In this document: one piece after another, positions 1 through 12,100 of the stretch
Numbering within the stretch: position 1 is the first letter of the stretch
Layout of the letters: every line of letters starts with the position of its first letter
Assembly (NCBI GenBank): GCA_028023455.1
Contig: JAQFVV010006238.1
Coordinates: 8,605,349 to 8,669,348, forward strand
Source of the DNA: Epiperipatus broadwayi
Lineage: Eukaryota > Onychophora > Udeonychophora > Euonychophora > Peripatidae
DNA: 64,000 nt
Reading direction: 5' to 3'
The notes under the pieces: model-generated
What the model saw: the letters and a program-made list of their open reading frames with translations, nothing else
Databases searched by the model: none
Told to the model about the DNA's origin: nothing
Translations under genes and position numbers: made by a program

Positions 1-2337
1 GCTCAAGAGAAAGAAGCCTACTACGAACTCTGAAAGGAAGATAAAGATTGTTTTTGGTAACATTTACAATTATTAATGATATAATGTGTGTTTTATCTAT
101 TTAGATCAGCTGAGAATCGAATGAATGTAGCGCAAAAGTTTATTATTATTATTGTTGTAAAACGCATTTTTGAAAACAACACTCTAAAACACTTTGAGAT
201 GTGATTAGATTTTTAAAAAATATGCATACGATAATCATTTTATGTGTTATTAATATAGTTCAATATAACCGATGGTTATGTGATATTTTCTACTAATTTT
301 CCGATTGGGATATTTAAATGTTATTTTAACAAAATGCAGATGTTGAACCTACAGTGTAATAAAGCAAGACAAATTGTTCTTATGGAATAGGGAAATGTTT
401 TTATATTAGCGAATTTTGTTTATTGTTTTTAAAAAGTAGTTAGTATTTTATCGATGTTGGATACAGTAAAAATCTTGAGAGATAGTTTGGGTAGTGACTT
501 GGTAGTACGTGGTGATTCGGAAACCAAGAGGATGTATTAAAAACTAGGATGCTACAGGGAATGAAATAATATGTATTTTAGATGTTAATCAGCGTAGTTA
601 ACAAAGCCCTACGACTGGTACACACATTGTCTTGGACAGTGGTATTTTTTATATTTCTTATGAGTCTTATTAGATGTTTGGTAAAGCTGAGTAAATAGCT
701 GCCACATCATGCTTATCGCCAAGGTTATTAGACAATGAATGTCGGACCTATTCACACTGTTCCATACATTTTTGAAGTATATTGTGGAGAAGTTATCTAT
801 CTATCTTCCCAATATCCTATACATCTTTTGCTATCTTTATCCATATTTCTTGCAACTACATCATTATATGATAAGTCTATTAAAAGGGAAACAATAGATA
901 TTTTAGAATGTATGTCATGCTATTATTTGGAATAAGAATAGTTAAGTGTTAACGAAGAGTAGATTATGATTATTGAAAGAAAGATGCCAATATCCTAAGA
1001 AGGGAAGGAGTTAGAGAATTATGTTAATTCCTTTTAAGAAATGAACTATAATTTTATAAAAGTATATCCAAATAGAAATATACAAAAATGTTAAATATAA
1101 TTTCACGTTTTCTTATTGTTAATTATATTTTAAAAAATATAAGTATTGCATATTTAAAAAATACAATAACATTCGATAATTATAGTATATGTGAAACTGT
1201 AACAGGTGATAATTAAACCCGTGTTATAGTATTATACATGAGCATGGCTTATGGAATAAACATATTATAGTTTATGAGCATTGGAGAATAAACGTTAAAA
1301 GTAATAATAATATTTGAATAATATGCAGAGTGACTTATATAAAGTTACAAGAAAATGTAATTTTCTTTTAAAAAAAAATAATATTGATTGTAAAATTATG
1401 ATGTTATAAATGATGTTTATCCATATAGATAATTTAGAATATTGTAACTTTAATATTAAAAGGTAAAGAATGTTGTTACCCATAAAATAGTTAAAATAAG
1501 TGAAATGATAAACCTAATAATAAATAACTAAATAACTTTTAAAAGGTATAATGAGTTTAATTAACGATAAAAGAAATATAAATGTATATAATTCAGTTAT
1601 TGTAGTGTAAAGAAAATTGAGGATATCCCTTGTAAATAGATGTAAATAGATTTGTTTGTTTTATTTATTTATTTTATTGATGTTAATAAAACTTTAAGAT
1701 TTGTTTATTAAAACTTGTGTCTGAGTTTTGTTTTCTCTACATCATTGCATGAATTCACAGAGTATGTTCACAACAATTAAACTAAGTATATGATTGTTTG
1801 CACAAAAGATAAATAGAGAAGTATGTTTAATCTTAAATATTTATTGATGTTCTTGTAATTAAATAATTATAAAATTGCATTGCAAGTTACTGGTCATCAA
1901 TCCATTATTATAATATTTTGCTAAATTATATGCTATTAGTTGCCACTTGCTTTATTTATCAGATTATCTAAACATTGCCACTTATTAATTTATTTTATTA
2001 CTTAAAGATAAAAAAGGGGATATTAGATTATTAACTAATTTATTACTGTTGTAAAATTGCGATGAAAGAAAAGCTGTACTAGTTGGATTAAGCAATAAAG
2101 ATTGTGATTATTATTGTTTTATTATTAATCTAATTTCAGAGTAGTAGATTATGACATAAAATCCCTTATCATATTTTGCTACCATATGTTATTAACATAC
2201 GAATAAATTTAAGAACCTGAGATTATTTCATTTGAGCTAGATGATTACTATTATTGTTATTAGAGATAAAAGATTAATACTTTAATTGTTAAATGAGTCT
2301 TAGTGATTAGAAGTTGCGGAAGTCATAAGAATACTAT
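1..2337. other. AT-rich stretch, no gene seen
   Basis: Short open frames only, none with a recognisable domain. There is a short TTA/TAT-rich run near 145-160. No repeat family from elsewhere in the window was recognised here. Confidence 0.5.
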
Positions 2338-2700
2338 GTAGTTATTATATGTAATAGTAGTATAAGGGGGGGATAGTGTTCTTATGCCATTGAGGTGGTA
2401 TCCGGTGGGATATTGTCTCAATGTAATCTACCTTGTCACCCGTATTTCCACTTCTAGTCTCATGAATTCCTGAATATTTATTTGATTTAGTTTAAAACAG
2501 AACCTAAGTTAATTTTAAGAAACTTGAGCTAGTAAAGCATTTAATTGAATATTTCATTAATTATTAGAGCTAGAACCCGGTCATGTGATTTTCACTATAT
2601 TGTATTTATTTGGGGGAAGTGGAGATGCGGGAACGGGGTGATTAGATTGGCCTGATGGGTTAGAAAGGGTTAGATTGTGGCCCTCAACATGATTGGCCAG
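2338..2700. other. GC-richer unclassified patch
   Basis: This patch is less AT-rich than its surroundings. It has a G run near 2368-2374 and G-rich text around 2610-2700. It has no open frame of note and no terminal repeats that I can see. It lies just upstream of the first family A copy and could be the decayed end of an unrelated mobile element. Confidence 0.25.
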
Positions 2701-2737
2701 AGGTGTAGTGGAGCTGCACGCGAGGACGAGGTCAGAA

Positions 2738-2912
2738 TATATATATATATTTGGGAGATGATAATCTGGACCAACTGATGAGTGCAGTTTAATGCAAAAT
2801 ACATATATTGGTGATTGTTTATCTTTTTTGCATATGTGTGGTCATGTCTATCAGTAGTATAGTGTGGACAGTTGAAAGGTGCTTGAAAGTCTGTATCCAA
2901 ATCTCCTATATT
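2738..2912 (+). repeat. Family A ribozyme repeat, copy A1 (partial)
   Basis: This is the first of at least ten copies of a dispersed repeat (family A). It starts at the GGGAGATGATAATCTGG block and runs through a hammerhead-like core to the end motif GTCTGTATCCAAATCTCC. Copy A2 follows in the same orientation, and the two ribozyme cores are about 470 bp apart. This suggests a direct dimer with a monomer near 470 bp. There is no coding capacity. Confidence 0.75.
2770..2812 (+). ncRNA. Hammerhead ribozyme relic, family A copy A1
   Basis: Stem I strands ACCAA (2770-2774) and TTGGT (2808-2812) pair. The CTGATGA box is intact at 2775-2781. Stem II is eroded to GTGCA...TGCA, and the GAAA box reads AAAA. 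Upstream ATAATC and downstream GATTGT can extend stem I beyond a TGG bulge, with one G-U wobble. The loss of G12 probably makes this copy inactive. The call rests on the ordered motifs and on homology to the intact copies at 13.24 and 52.90 kb. Confidence 0.6.
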
Positions 2913-2988
2913 TACAATTAACTCCAGGTATATAAAGAATGCCTGTATTTCAAATATTAAACTTTAAGTCTGCATCCTTCCCAATCCT

Positions 2989-3396
2989 CTTTTATGTATT
3001 TAAATGGATAAGGTTCTATACACGAGGGGTCAGAGTGACTTGAGGTCAGCATGGGTGTGGCAATAATATTGCCATCATCATGGTATTTGGGTTTTATATC
3101 ATCAGATTTTCAATAGTACGGATGGCTAAAGAATTGAGTGTTGGATTAGATTGAAGTCTTTCCATTAAAGTATAGAAATTTCCTATCATAATATAAAATG
3201 AGCCCTAGTTATATATAGGTGTAGGAGATGATAATCTAAACCAACTGATGAGTGCTGGTTCAGAACAAAATATAGTTATTGGTGATTGTATATATTTTCT
3301 GCATATGGGTGATCATGTGTCTCAGTAGTATAGAAAGTGTGGATAATTGAAGGATGTTTGAATGTCTGTGTTCAAATTCCCTATATATATATATAT
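2989..3396 (+). repeat. Family A ribozyme repeat, copy A2 (near full length)
   Basis: This is one of the longest family A units. It begins with TTTATGTATTTAAATGGATA, continues through the shared block around GGGGTCAGAGTGA and CATCAGATTTTCAA, carries a hammerhead core at 3240-3283, and ends in TCAAATTCCCTATATAT. The same order of blocks recurs at 8752-9196 and 52648-53020. It is non-coding. Confidence 0.75.
3240..3283 (+). ncRNA. Hammerhead ribozyme relic, family A copy A2
   Basis: ACCAA (3240-3244) pairs with TTGGT (3279-3283), and CTGATGA is intact at 3245-3251. Stem II is GTGCTG, loop GTT, CAGAAC, with one mismatch. The GAAA box reads AAAA. The C-G step at the stem II/GAAA junction of the consensus is lost, as expected from CpG decay. 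The copy is probably inactive. Confidence 0.65.
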
Positions 3397-5319
3397 ATAT
3401 GTAAATCAAACCAAAGCAGATATCTATTTTTAATAGATAAGAATGATTGGTCTCATACAGCTAGGCAATTGCCTTTGTTAAGCATTTAACTTCTCATCAT
3501 TCCAAAAGAAAGATGCACCACAAGAAATAACTAGAAATCGTCATTGATTAATTAATTAGTTCTTTATTTCAAGAAGTCTCATTTATTATAGATAATTGTT
3601 AATAGAAAATAGACAGATCGACTTGAGGAGTTTCTGTCTCAATATTTAACAAATCACTGGAATTTTTTTAATTGGAAAATGTAATGACAAATAGCTGGTC
3701 AATTTTGGAAAAGTGTATTTCTTAATTTCAATTAAGTCAATGGTGTTTTATCCATAAACTATTATAAAATAATTATTTTCTTTACTACCAGAAATAATAT
3801 CTTAAGTTTCAATGACATGAATTTCATCTCATTATCATTTACAAAATGAAACATTTTTTTATAATGATATTTTAACTCAGCTATGCTTCATATAAATTTG
3901 TGCTAGATTTAAAAGTGATTAAGATAACTTTTGCTATGGATAATAAAACTGGATTATCAGCGATATGATCACATGAGAAATGATTATAATTATTATCTTA
4001 AGTGGTTAATGTCCAAAAAAATGAATGGACTAATTTTATATCTCAAATTCATTAATGTGTTGAATGCTAATTTTTTTGGATAAAAATAAATATCTGTTAA
4101 AAGAAATTAAATTGCTACTTATAAAAAATTACAAATGTGTCTTCAATGCTTAAGAAAATTGCATTAACGATAATCTGTGCTAAATACGTGAATAATATTC
4201 AAAAAATAATGGATACTAAATAAATATTTAAATGCCATTCCTATATAAGGACCGAATATTGTATATATAACTCATACCTGTTAGTAATAAACAAAGCTGT
4301 CTAATGATTTAATTCTATTTGTGTTAGCAAAGTAACACTTCTGACGTTCAAACCTGCATTTGAATTCAGAAAATGATCTTGAGGGAAAAATAAATAAGCT
4401 CAATGTGGTATAATATAATCTAGACATGCTAAGCAATGATTTGTACTTTCTTACCGTAAAAGAGTGAAAACTTCTCCACTGTTAGTAAATGAGTCTGATA
4501 AATAAAAAAAAAACTACTTTAGAATATCTATTTGTAGTTGATTGTTTATATAATATAGTTTTCAGAATATTTACAGTGTGTGATGTCAGATACATGAACA
4601 TAAAATTTATGTAACAAATTGAAACTTGTACTAAATTTTAATCATATGATAAATGTTTTTAAGGATTTGAATTTATTTTCTTTTGTCTATCTCCCCTTAG
4701 GGAAGAGAGAAGAGAAGATAATTATGCAACAGCAAATAATTCATTCTTTGAAATATTTATAACCAATTGTCAAAACAATTTCTCACTTGACAGTTATGTT
4801 ACAATAGATGCTTCATTTTTTAAATAAACTATAAATTTACATTTACTTTAAATTATTTTATAAAGCGTGGAAGTGTTACATGCATTCACTTTTATTAATA
4901 AAGTTATATATAATCTTAAAAATGACTAATGCTATCTAATTAATTTCTTGGCAGTATGTGATACTGTCATGTAATATTTATAGGTTGTAACAAGTAAGGG
5001 TTAACGTAATATAAACATTGTTAATAAAAGAGAGTAGTAAACAGAAATAAAATCAAAGCCTTTATGAAAAGCAATAATAAATAAATAAAGTATAAACTTA
5101 TTTTTCTCTTATTATAATGTCAACAATAGTTTATTTCAAATAAGAACAGTTGTACATTTTCTCTTCAATAGTAATTGAATAGAATGTTTTATTTCTTTTG
5201 ACTTCAATTACAATAGACGATGAATCAAGATGCTATGCAAAATTAAAATCATAATCTTTAAATATTTTCTAACTATACATATTACTCTAAGTCTTGTTTT
5301 AAAGGTATGTTTTTTTTAA
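3397..5319. other. AT-rich stretch, no gene seen
   Basis: There is a (TA)n remnant at the start and then AT-rich non-repetitive sequence with many stops in all frames. No recognised element was found. Confidence 0.45.
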
Positions 5320-5410
5320 GTGTCATAGCATCGGCTGGGATGCGAACCCACAACCCAGGCAACTGCCTGCGAATGCAAGGCAGTTGCGCTGACCTCTCAC
5401 TATAAAGCAT
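5320..5410 (-). repeat. SINE-1, tRNA-derived, minus-strand copy
   Basis: Read on the minus strand, a tRNA-like B box (GGTTCGCATCC) is followed by CAGCCGATGCTATGACA, the 3' motif of the other SINE-1 copies. The A-box side (AGTGAGAGGTC) is diverged. This copy also differs in the central part, with CGCAGGCAGTTGCC in place of the usual TTGCAAGCAAGTAG. Confidence 0.65.
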
Positions 5411-5880
5411 TTCAAATGGATTATAACAATTTAAACCATGCATAACAATTAAAATATCAATAAAGTCTTGTACAAAAACCAAGCAACATTTTATAGTTGC
5501 TGTCTTTCCATACATATTCATTTCCTAATGTACAAATTATTTTTTAAAAATAGAAGGCATTCCATCTATTGTACAAAAGTGCCTAACTATAATGTAGTCA
5601 ATTTTTCACCATTTATGAGTTATAAAAATCACAAACATTTGCCAATACTTTGGAAAGAATGAACGGAAAAACAATAGTTAGACAACAGCATTATTATCAG
5701 GGCATATTGTAAAGCACAAATGGACAGTTAATGGACCTGTTAGTAATGGCCTCTCTATTATTATTTTTGTTTAAAAACTTTTGGAAAATAAATTGTTCTG
5801 CAATGGGTTATTTGTTTTTTTGTAAAATGTATGTGTGTTTTAAAAGTATTAATCCAGATTGTCAGAATAAAAAAAACTGT

Positions 5881-5989
5881 CAAGCGTTGTTAGCCGAGAG
5901 GTCATCGCACCCGCCTTGCAAGCAAGTAGTTGTTGCAGACGGGTGTGGGTTCGCGTCCCGGCCGATGCCATGACATATGAAAAAAAAAC
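5881..5989 (+). repeat. SINE-1, tRNA-derived, best copy
   Basis: An RNA polymerase III A box (TAGCCGAGAGG, 5891-5901) and B box (GGTTCGCGTCC, 5948-5958) lie about 46 bp apart, as in tRNA genes. The body ends in GCCGATGCCATGACATATG and an A-rich tail. The anticodon region does not fold into a clean cloverleaf, so this is a tRNA-derived SINE rather than a working tRNA. Its closest likeness by eye is a type II (Leu/Ser-like) head. Confidence 0.75.
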
Positions 5990-7489
5990 AACTTTTGTTT
6001 TGGTATAGCACAGATTATAACATTTTAGTTTTAAATATTTATTTTAAAAGGTTATTATCGGCATTAAAGCTCATGAATAATATACCTAATCGTATTTTTT
6101 TAGCTTAGTAATTTAATTTAAATGAAGTTTATTTTCTGTTTCAAGCTTTATAAAGAAAAATTAATAACAATCTTGTAGTAAATACCTTTTAAAATGGCAT
6201 CTATAAAAAGATTTAACTGATCAAAAGTAAAAATCCTTAGAAGTAAAATCTATTTTGTTTACTGCCAAGTGTTTCAAAAATAACCATTACAAATTGAATG
6301 TATAAATAATCTTAAGAAACGAGACAGACTTCAGAAAGCGATAAAAGACCAAAAAGTAAAGTAACGATCAATCTGTGATTTCCCAAGAGTTATTTTAGAA
6401 AAGTAAAATATAATGTAGTATTATTTGATTTAAAAACAATTGCTAAAAATTCAGTATTAACGTAATTAATTAAATAAAGACTTTTTTTTCTGAAATTGAT
6501 TATTTGATTGTGGAAATAAATACAAGTTTGTTTAGACTGTAATAAAACATATTTATTTTATTAATTTTCAAAATAAATTAAAAATTATATAAGTAAACAT
6601 TTTAAAAGAAAATAATTTTTTCTTGTAGTTAATAAATAATAAAATATATTGTTTTAAAAGTGACAAGAAATTTGAGCTCAGGAAACAGTAAAATGGTAAT
6701 CGTTTTGGCATTTTTAAGTCCAGAATGGGCCACACACAGTTTACCATATCACAAGGGCAAGTGATATAAATGAAAATGAAAATATCGTATATTTTTTAGT
6801 TGAACAAAAAGTTTTTATTTTTATATATAAAAGTTTTAAATATATTTATTAATGAATATGTCTGTCTAATTCGTAATAAGTGATTCACTATTAGTTAAAA
6901 AAAGATAGATTCCAGGAAGCATTAAGCATTATTTTTTATATATTCACCTATAATAATGCAGATATCCATCTAATTTTTGATTGCTAAATGGTTCTCTAGC
7001 TAATCTTAGCTAGAAAAATGTTATCTTTATTAACTAATTTGATTAGCTATCTTTGCTTTACATTACATTACTTTAAAAGATGTTTTACATAAATCAAATA
7101 TCAAGAATTTTGTCAAAATGTCTAAAAAGACTAACTCATAGGTTTTTTTTTAATATATATCTTGGCTAACTAGAAACATTTTAACTTATTTATCTTGTTA
7201 TCGGACAAGTAACCAATTGCCACAAATCATTTTATTTGGAAAATAAAAAAGTTTTAATATTTTATAGGTAATAAGTTCATTCATTTGAAGTAATATCAAC
7301 AGATGCCTAATCTGAAAAGTATCTTAGTCCATATTGTAGCATGCATGGCATCTAATATTGCTGGTCATACTTTTAATATTTCAACATCATTACAAGTTTA
7401 TTATCAGTGCAGATATGTGCGTACCAATTTAAATAACAATAGTCTAAATTACATATTGACTATAAGATTTTGTTGTAAATTTTAAATTA
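5990..7489. other. AT-rich stretch, no gene seen
   Basis: Very AT-rich sequence with many TTTA/TAAA runs. The stop-free frame at 7303-7485 (60 codons) has no recognisable domain and no coding signature. Confidence 0.45.
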
Positions 7490-7585
7490 AGTATCGCAGC
7501 TGCCATGCAAGCAAGTAGTTGATTGCAGACGGTTGTGGGTTCGCGTCCTGGCCGATGCTATGACATATGGAAAAAGAGATAAAAT
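7490..7585 (+). repeat. SINE-1, 5'-truncated copy
   Basis: It begins abruptly inside the SINE at TATCGCAGCTGCC, without the A box. It keeps the B box GGTTCGCGTCC (7538-7548) and the 3' motif GGCCGATGCTATGACATATG followed by an A-rich tail. Truncation at the 5' end fits LINE-driven insertion. Confidence 0.7.
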
Positions 7586-8486
7586 AAAATGAGGCACAAT
7601 TATAATACATTTTAGGTACTATGAATAAAGCATTCCAAATATTGGATAACTTTAAAATATATATTTTTTTAATGATTATGCAACTTGTGCAGTTTAGTGG
7701 TTTCTTTGATCTTCTGCCATTTAAACTTTTTAATTAAAATGTTATTCTCATCAAAAATTAAAAAAAGAAAAGGTTAGTTGTTTGAGAAAAAAAAAATTAT
7801 TCTTGTTTAATGTCTCTCTTGGCATCAATAGTGCTATGTCTAGCTAATCTAAAAGGACACTTCGCAAAATACAAATCATCATTAAGCAGTTAATTTTTAG
7901 ATAATTTAATGGATGACGCTTAATAGCATTTTAACTATTTGCATACATGTGATTATTTTACATAATAAAGCCTGAAAGCATACATAAATAATAATGTAGA
8001 TCAATATGACCTTTAAGAATTCTAGCTGATTGTTCTCATGTTTGGAGGCCAGCTCTCTGCACTTGAAGTCACTGTGCCATGGGGGACGATCTACTCCAAT
8101 ATATATATATGTCCATGTGCACAGGTGAAGCTCCAAGAATGAAGTGTCCTATTTTTCACCAAATTTGTACTGAGGCATTCATTGTTTTAATCACTGCAAT
8201 TGGTTGGTTTGTATATCCATTCACTCAGGTGATTTTTCATTTTAATCTCCATACAAGAATTTACATTGTTATCTTTCTGACTTTAATTAATGAGTTATTT
8301 TTATAGTTTGTCAGTTATCTTATAAAGGAAATCTAACTCTTTCTTTAATTGTTTTATTTTATTAATGACATGCTCTACTCTCATTAATTACACTGGTATT
8401 CATTTTAGAAAATAATCTTTTTTTAACATTAAAGTTATGAATCGTGTACTTACTATTCTAAAACTTACTACTCAAAGGTGAAACAC
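7586..8486. other. AT-rich stretch, no gene seen
   Basis: Two overlapping open frames of about 75 codons on opposite strands (7906-8306) show no domain. No repeat was recognised. Confidence 0.4.
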
Positions 8487-8751
8487 AAACACACAGGCTT
8501 ATTATATACCTGTGTCTATATATGTAATATATAGGTTATATGAGCATAGACTTTCACACAACCCACCACTCTCCACACTATCTCGTAACACTGATACACT
8601 TGAAAATTATTTATTTTTTTCAACATGTATGTGTTCAAGTGTATCAGTGTTATGAGATAGTGTGGAGAGTGGTGGGTTGTGTGAAAGTCTGTGCTCATAT
8701 ACCCTATATATTACATATATAGACACAGGTATATAATAAGTCTGTGTGTTT
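8487..8751. repeat. Family A inverted dimer: 118-bp palindrome arms
   Basis: The left arm (8487-8604) and right arm (8634-8751) are reverse complements with 4 mismatches in 118 bp. They are separated by a 29-bp spacer (8605-8633). Both arms are the 3' part of family A (the TATCAGTGTTATGAGATAG block). The spacer is the sequence that normally follows the ribozyme cleavage site (ATTATTTATTTTTTTCAAC). The near-perfect arms explain the similar reading frames on both strands. A DNA or RNA hairpin this long is unusual. Confidence 0.9.
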
Positions 8752-9196
8752 GAGTTATTACGTAGTAGAGATGTCTGTCCATCCCTTGTATATGTATTAA
8801 ATGGATTATTTCCTGTACATAAGGAATCAGATTGACCCTAGGTCTACGTGTGTGTGACAAGAATCTTGGCCTCAGGGTGGCCTTTGAGCATTTCATCATC
8901 TGATTTTCAATTGGATGGACGGTTGAAGAGTTGGAGTGTGGAGTAGATTGAAGCCTGTCCATTAAAGTATGAGGATTGGCTATCTTAATATATATATCTG
9001 AGCACTTATAGCATATATGTGTGGAGATGGTAATCTGGACTAACTGATGATTGCGGGTTTAGAATGAAATACGTCTATTGGTGATTATTTATCTTTTCGA
9101 CATATATATGTTCAAGTTTATCAGTGTTATGAGATACTGTGGAGAGTGATGGGTTGTGTGAAAGTATGTGCTCATATATCCTATATATTACACTCA
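8752..9196 (+). repeat. Family A ribozyme repeat, copy A4
   Basis: It follows the palindrome directly. It carries the 5' blocks (TATGTATTAAATGGAT, CATCATCTGATTTTCAATT), a hammerhead core (9039-9082) and the 3' part ending in CTCATATATCCTATATATTACA. The post-cleavage block occurs near 8608 and again near 9083, about 475 bp apart. This matches the A1-A2 period and supports a tandem origin. Confidence 0.75.
9039..9082 (+). ncRNA. Hammerhead ribozyme, family A copy A4 (degraded stem II)
   Basis: CTGATGA (9044-9050) and GAAA (9066-9069) are both intact. The stem I strands ACTAA and TTGGT still pair, with one G-U wobble. Outside them TAATC pairs with GATTA across the TGG bulge. Stem II (TTGCGGG...AGAAT) has lost most of its pairing, so activity is doubtful. 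Confidence 0.65.
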
Positions 9197-12100
9197 AAGA
9201 TGAATTAAATAACAAGAATTTTATTTCAATTTTAAATTTAAACTTATAACATTTTTTCATTAAGTTGTACGTGCATTTAAATATATACATACATATCCAA
9301 TAGTAATTAGTGTGTTTTTCAAAAATGTTGTTGTTGAGAAAAAATTGTTTTGCTGTATTGCTTACTATCTTGTATTAATTTCAATCTAGTCATCAGATAA
9401 ACAAAAAGTCATTTTTTAAAATCTGACATATAGAATGGCATTTACTCAAGAAAGAGGACATTAATGATTGTTTAGATTCTAGAAATCTAAATAATAACCT
9501 TTCTATTTCTAAATGTAAACCATAATAAGAGTTTATTAATGAAAACTGATGAAAATTTATTTTTACATATTAGTGTATTTATATAAATTAAAGTGTTTTT
9601 TTTTTCAATATTTTTTTAATATTTATATATTGTAATACTAAATTATCAAAGTTATTTTTAAATAAGCCATACAATCTTATATTACAAAGAGGGCCACTAG
9701 ATATTGCTAGCATCAAGATTACATATAAAATTACAAATTTTAAATTTTCATTAATGTTATGCTAAAATTATTTGCAGATTCTAAAAAGAAAGTATTGTTA
9801 TTGGTATATAAGTATGCAAAGTTTCAACTAGATGAAGTAGGTGGAAATTGGGTTACATGATTTGAACCAGATCAAGTTAAATAAAAACATATAAAAAATT
9901 ATGCCATTTGTGAATAAGATTTCAAATCTAAAATTTATTTAACAATTACAACTAAAAAAATCAATTTTCATTAATTTCCTGCATATTAACTGGCAACCCT
10001 GTATAGAGTTTAGATCCTAATATTTTATTTAATATGTTTTATACATATTTCCAAAATTTCTGACATCTGTTTATTTAATTGATTGGAAAGAAAGCCACTG
10101 AATCCTAAATACAAATACAATATTCTTTGATTTTTTCACTTAATTTAATATTATAAAAAAATAGGTTTCTATTCTAGTGACATCTATTGTAAACTTGATA
10201 ATCAGTAGTAACCAGATCGTAGAGAAGTTTAGTCATTTCTAAACCAGATTTTTGCCTTTAGCAATAAGGATTTGAGATTGAAATCTGGAATAAATGCAAT
10301 TATACATGTAACTACCACCTTTAACTATTCCAGATGTATGACTATATGGATTGTAGCTTGATCTCAAGGTCTCATTAAGTGCAAAGGTTAAAAACTTATC
10401 TTAAAGTGGATATTAAATTGAACTATCTTATAATAACCTCAGTTTATCCAACCTTACATTAAATAGTGCTAAACTTAAAAGCTGCTTTTATTTATTTATT
10501 ATTAAATCCTAAAGGAAAGAAATCAGAAAGTTTTCTACCACAGTTGTGCAGACATTCCTTTGTTTATCTTCATCAGTGATCACCATGGTGATTAAGCACA
10601 ATTGGTTAAAACTTATAATGGTCTATATAATCATATTTGGGATATTCTGGAGATCGCATAAAGCTTAATCTACCTAAGGAAGTCTACATTATTAAACAAA
10701 TTTCTTACTTATTGCAAAACATGGAAGAAAAATATTGACAAAAATAACAAGAATAATATAAGGATAATAAAATTAAATGACTAGTTTGAGTTGGACAATA
10801 AAAAAGAATCTATTAGTTTGAAAAAATCTTGCTTTGATGACAAATATAGTAAATTAATAGGAAAAGATGAAAAATATTAAATATATGTTAGATACAAGTG
10901 AGGAAATAAATTTTTTGACGGTTGAGTTGCCATATGAAATAATAAAGAAGTAATACTCATTGTAAAAATGCAGAAAAACTGATAATCCCTAAGAAATACT
11001 CTACAAAATTTTGAAGCTAGAAGAAATTTTAAAAAGTTTTTTCCTACATTTTTGATCAGATTTTGATGTAATTGATTATTTTACTGGTGAAATTTGATCA
11101 ATCAGGCAACACCATGTTTACACTATGAAACAATAGCCTAATATTGTTAATACTTCTCCAAACTCTATATTAATTTCAAGCTGGTCTGTTAAAAAATATT
11201 CTTTGTCAATAAGCACATATACTGGAATCTGTCAGTCAGAGTCAACTAGTAGTAATTTTATTTCAGGAAATTAAATAATTGAATGATTTATTGTTTAGAA
11301 GTTTATAAGACATTTGAGCACCCAAGAGATAGTCTCAGTTATGCATCAAATACCTTGAGCGCTAGATTCTACTACAATGCTACTGGACTAACCCAGGCAG
11401 TGTATTTTCAGAAGAGATAAATATTCTATAGAAATAACATAAATTAGCTTTCAAAGAACTCCCTTTAATCTCAATTCTTTAAGATCTCAAAGGTGCAACA
11501 TTTTTACTTTTTCTCTTAATTATAGTTAGACTTGAAAAATCAAAATTATTTAAATTTATTAGAATAGAGCCAAATATGATATAATTATGTAATGCTAAAT
11601 AAATAAATATCCTTGACTATTATCTGATTAGACTTTAACAGATTCTCCTACATTATTTCGATATGTAATTTCCTCCATATTTAATTAGAAGCTGACAAAA
11701 TTTTTTATATGCTAATTAGTCATAAATCCAATTATGTCTGAAGCATCTTGGGGTGTAGTTAAATAAATGTCTACTGAATTGTCTTTTAAAGATACAACAT
11801 CCTCATTAGAAATCTTGGTTATCCTGATAATTACTATTTATTTGGTTACATTTTGTTGATACATGATAAATGACATGCAACAATTAATACATTATCATAA
11901 TTATATATATAATTGTTAAAAGGAGGTTGCCTTGGCAACAGTTTGAGATTGTTAATTGTTATCTATATTGTAATTGTCTAAGTGTTGAATGATGTCTAAT
12001 GCTTATATATACACACATATTATTACTGTTACAAGATTTTAAAAAATGTGTTGTATATTACATTCTTTGTGTAAAGATGAAAAATAAATGAAAATTTATT

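Noticed and set aside
3500-4000. Other isolated TGATGAG or GAAAC strings in AT-rich sequence
   Set aside because: Single boxes occur by chance. I kept only sites with both boxes or with clear homology to an intact copy.
5881-5989. A functional tRNA gene
   Set aside because: The A and B boxes are tRNA-like, but the acceptor stem and anticodon arm do not fold, and related diverged copies with A-rich tails mark it as a SINE.
8516-8722. Two similar 60-codon frames on opposite strands
   Set aside because: Both arise from the 118-bp palindrome. The similarity is a property of the inverted repeat and not of a protein.
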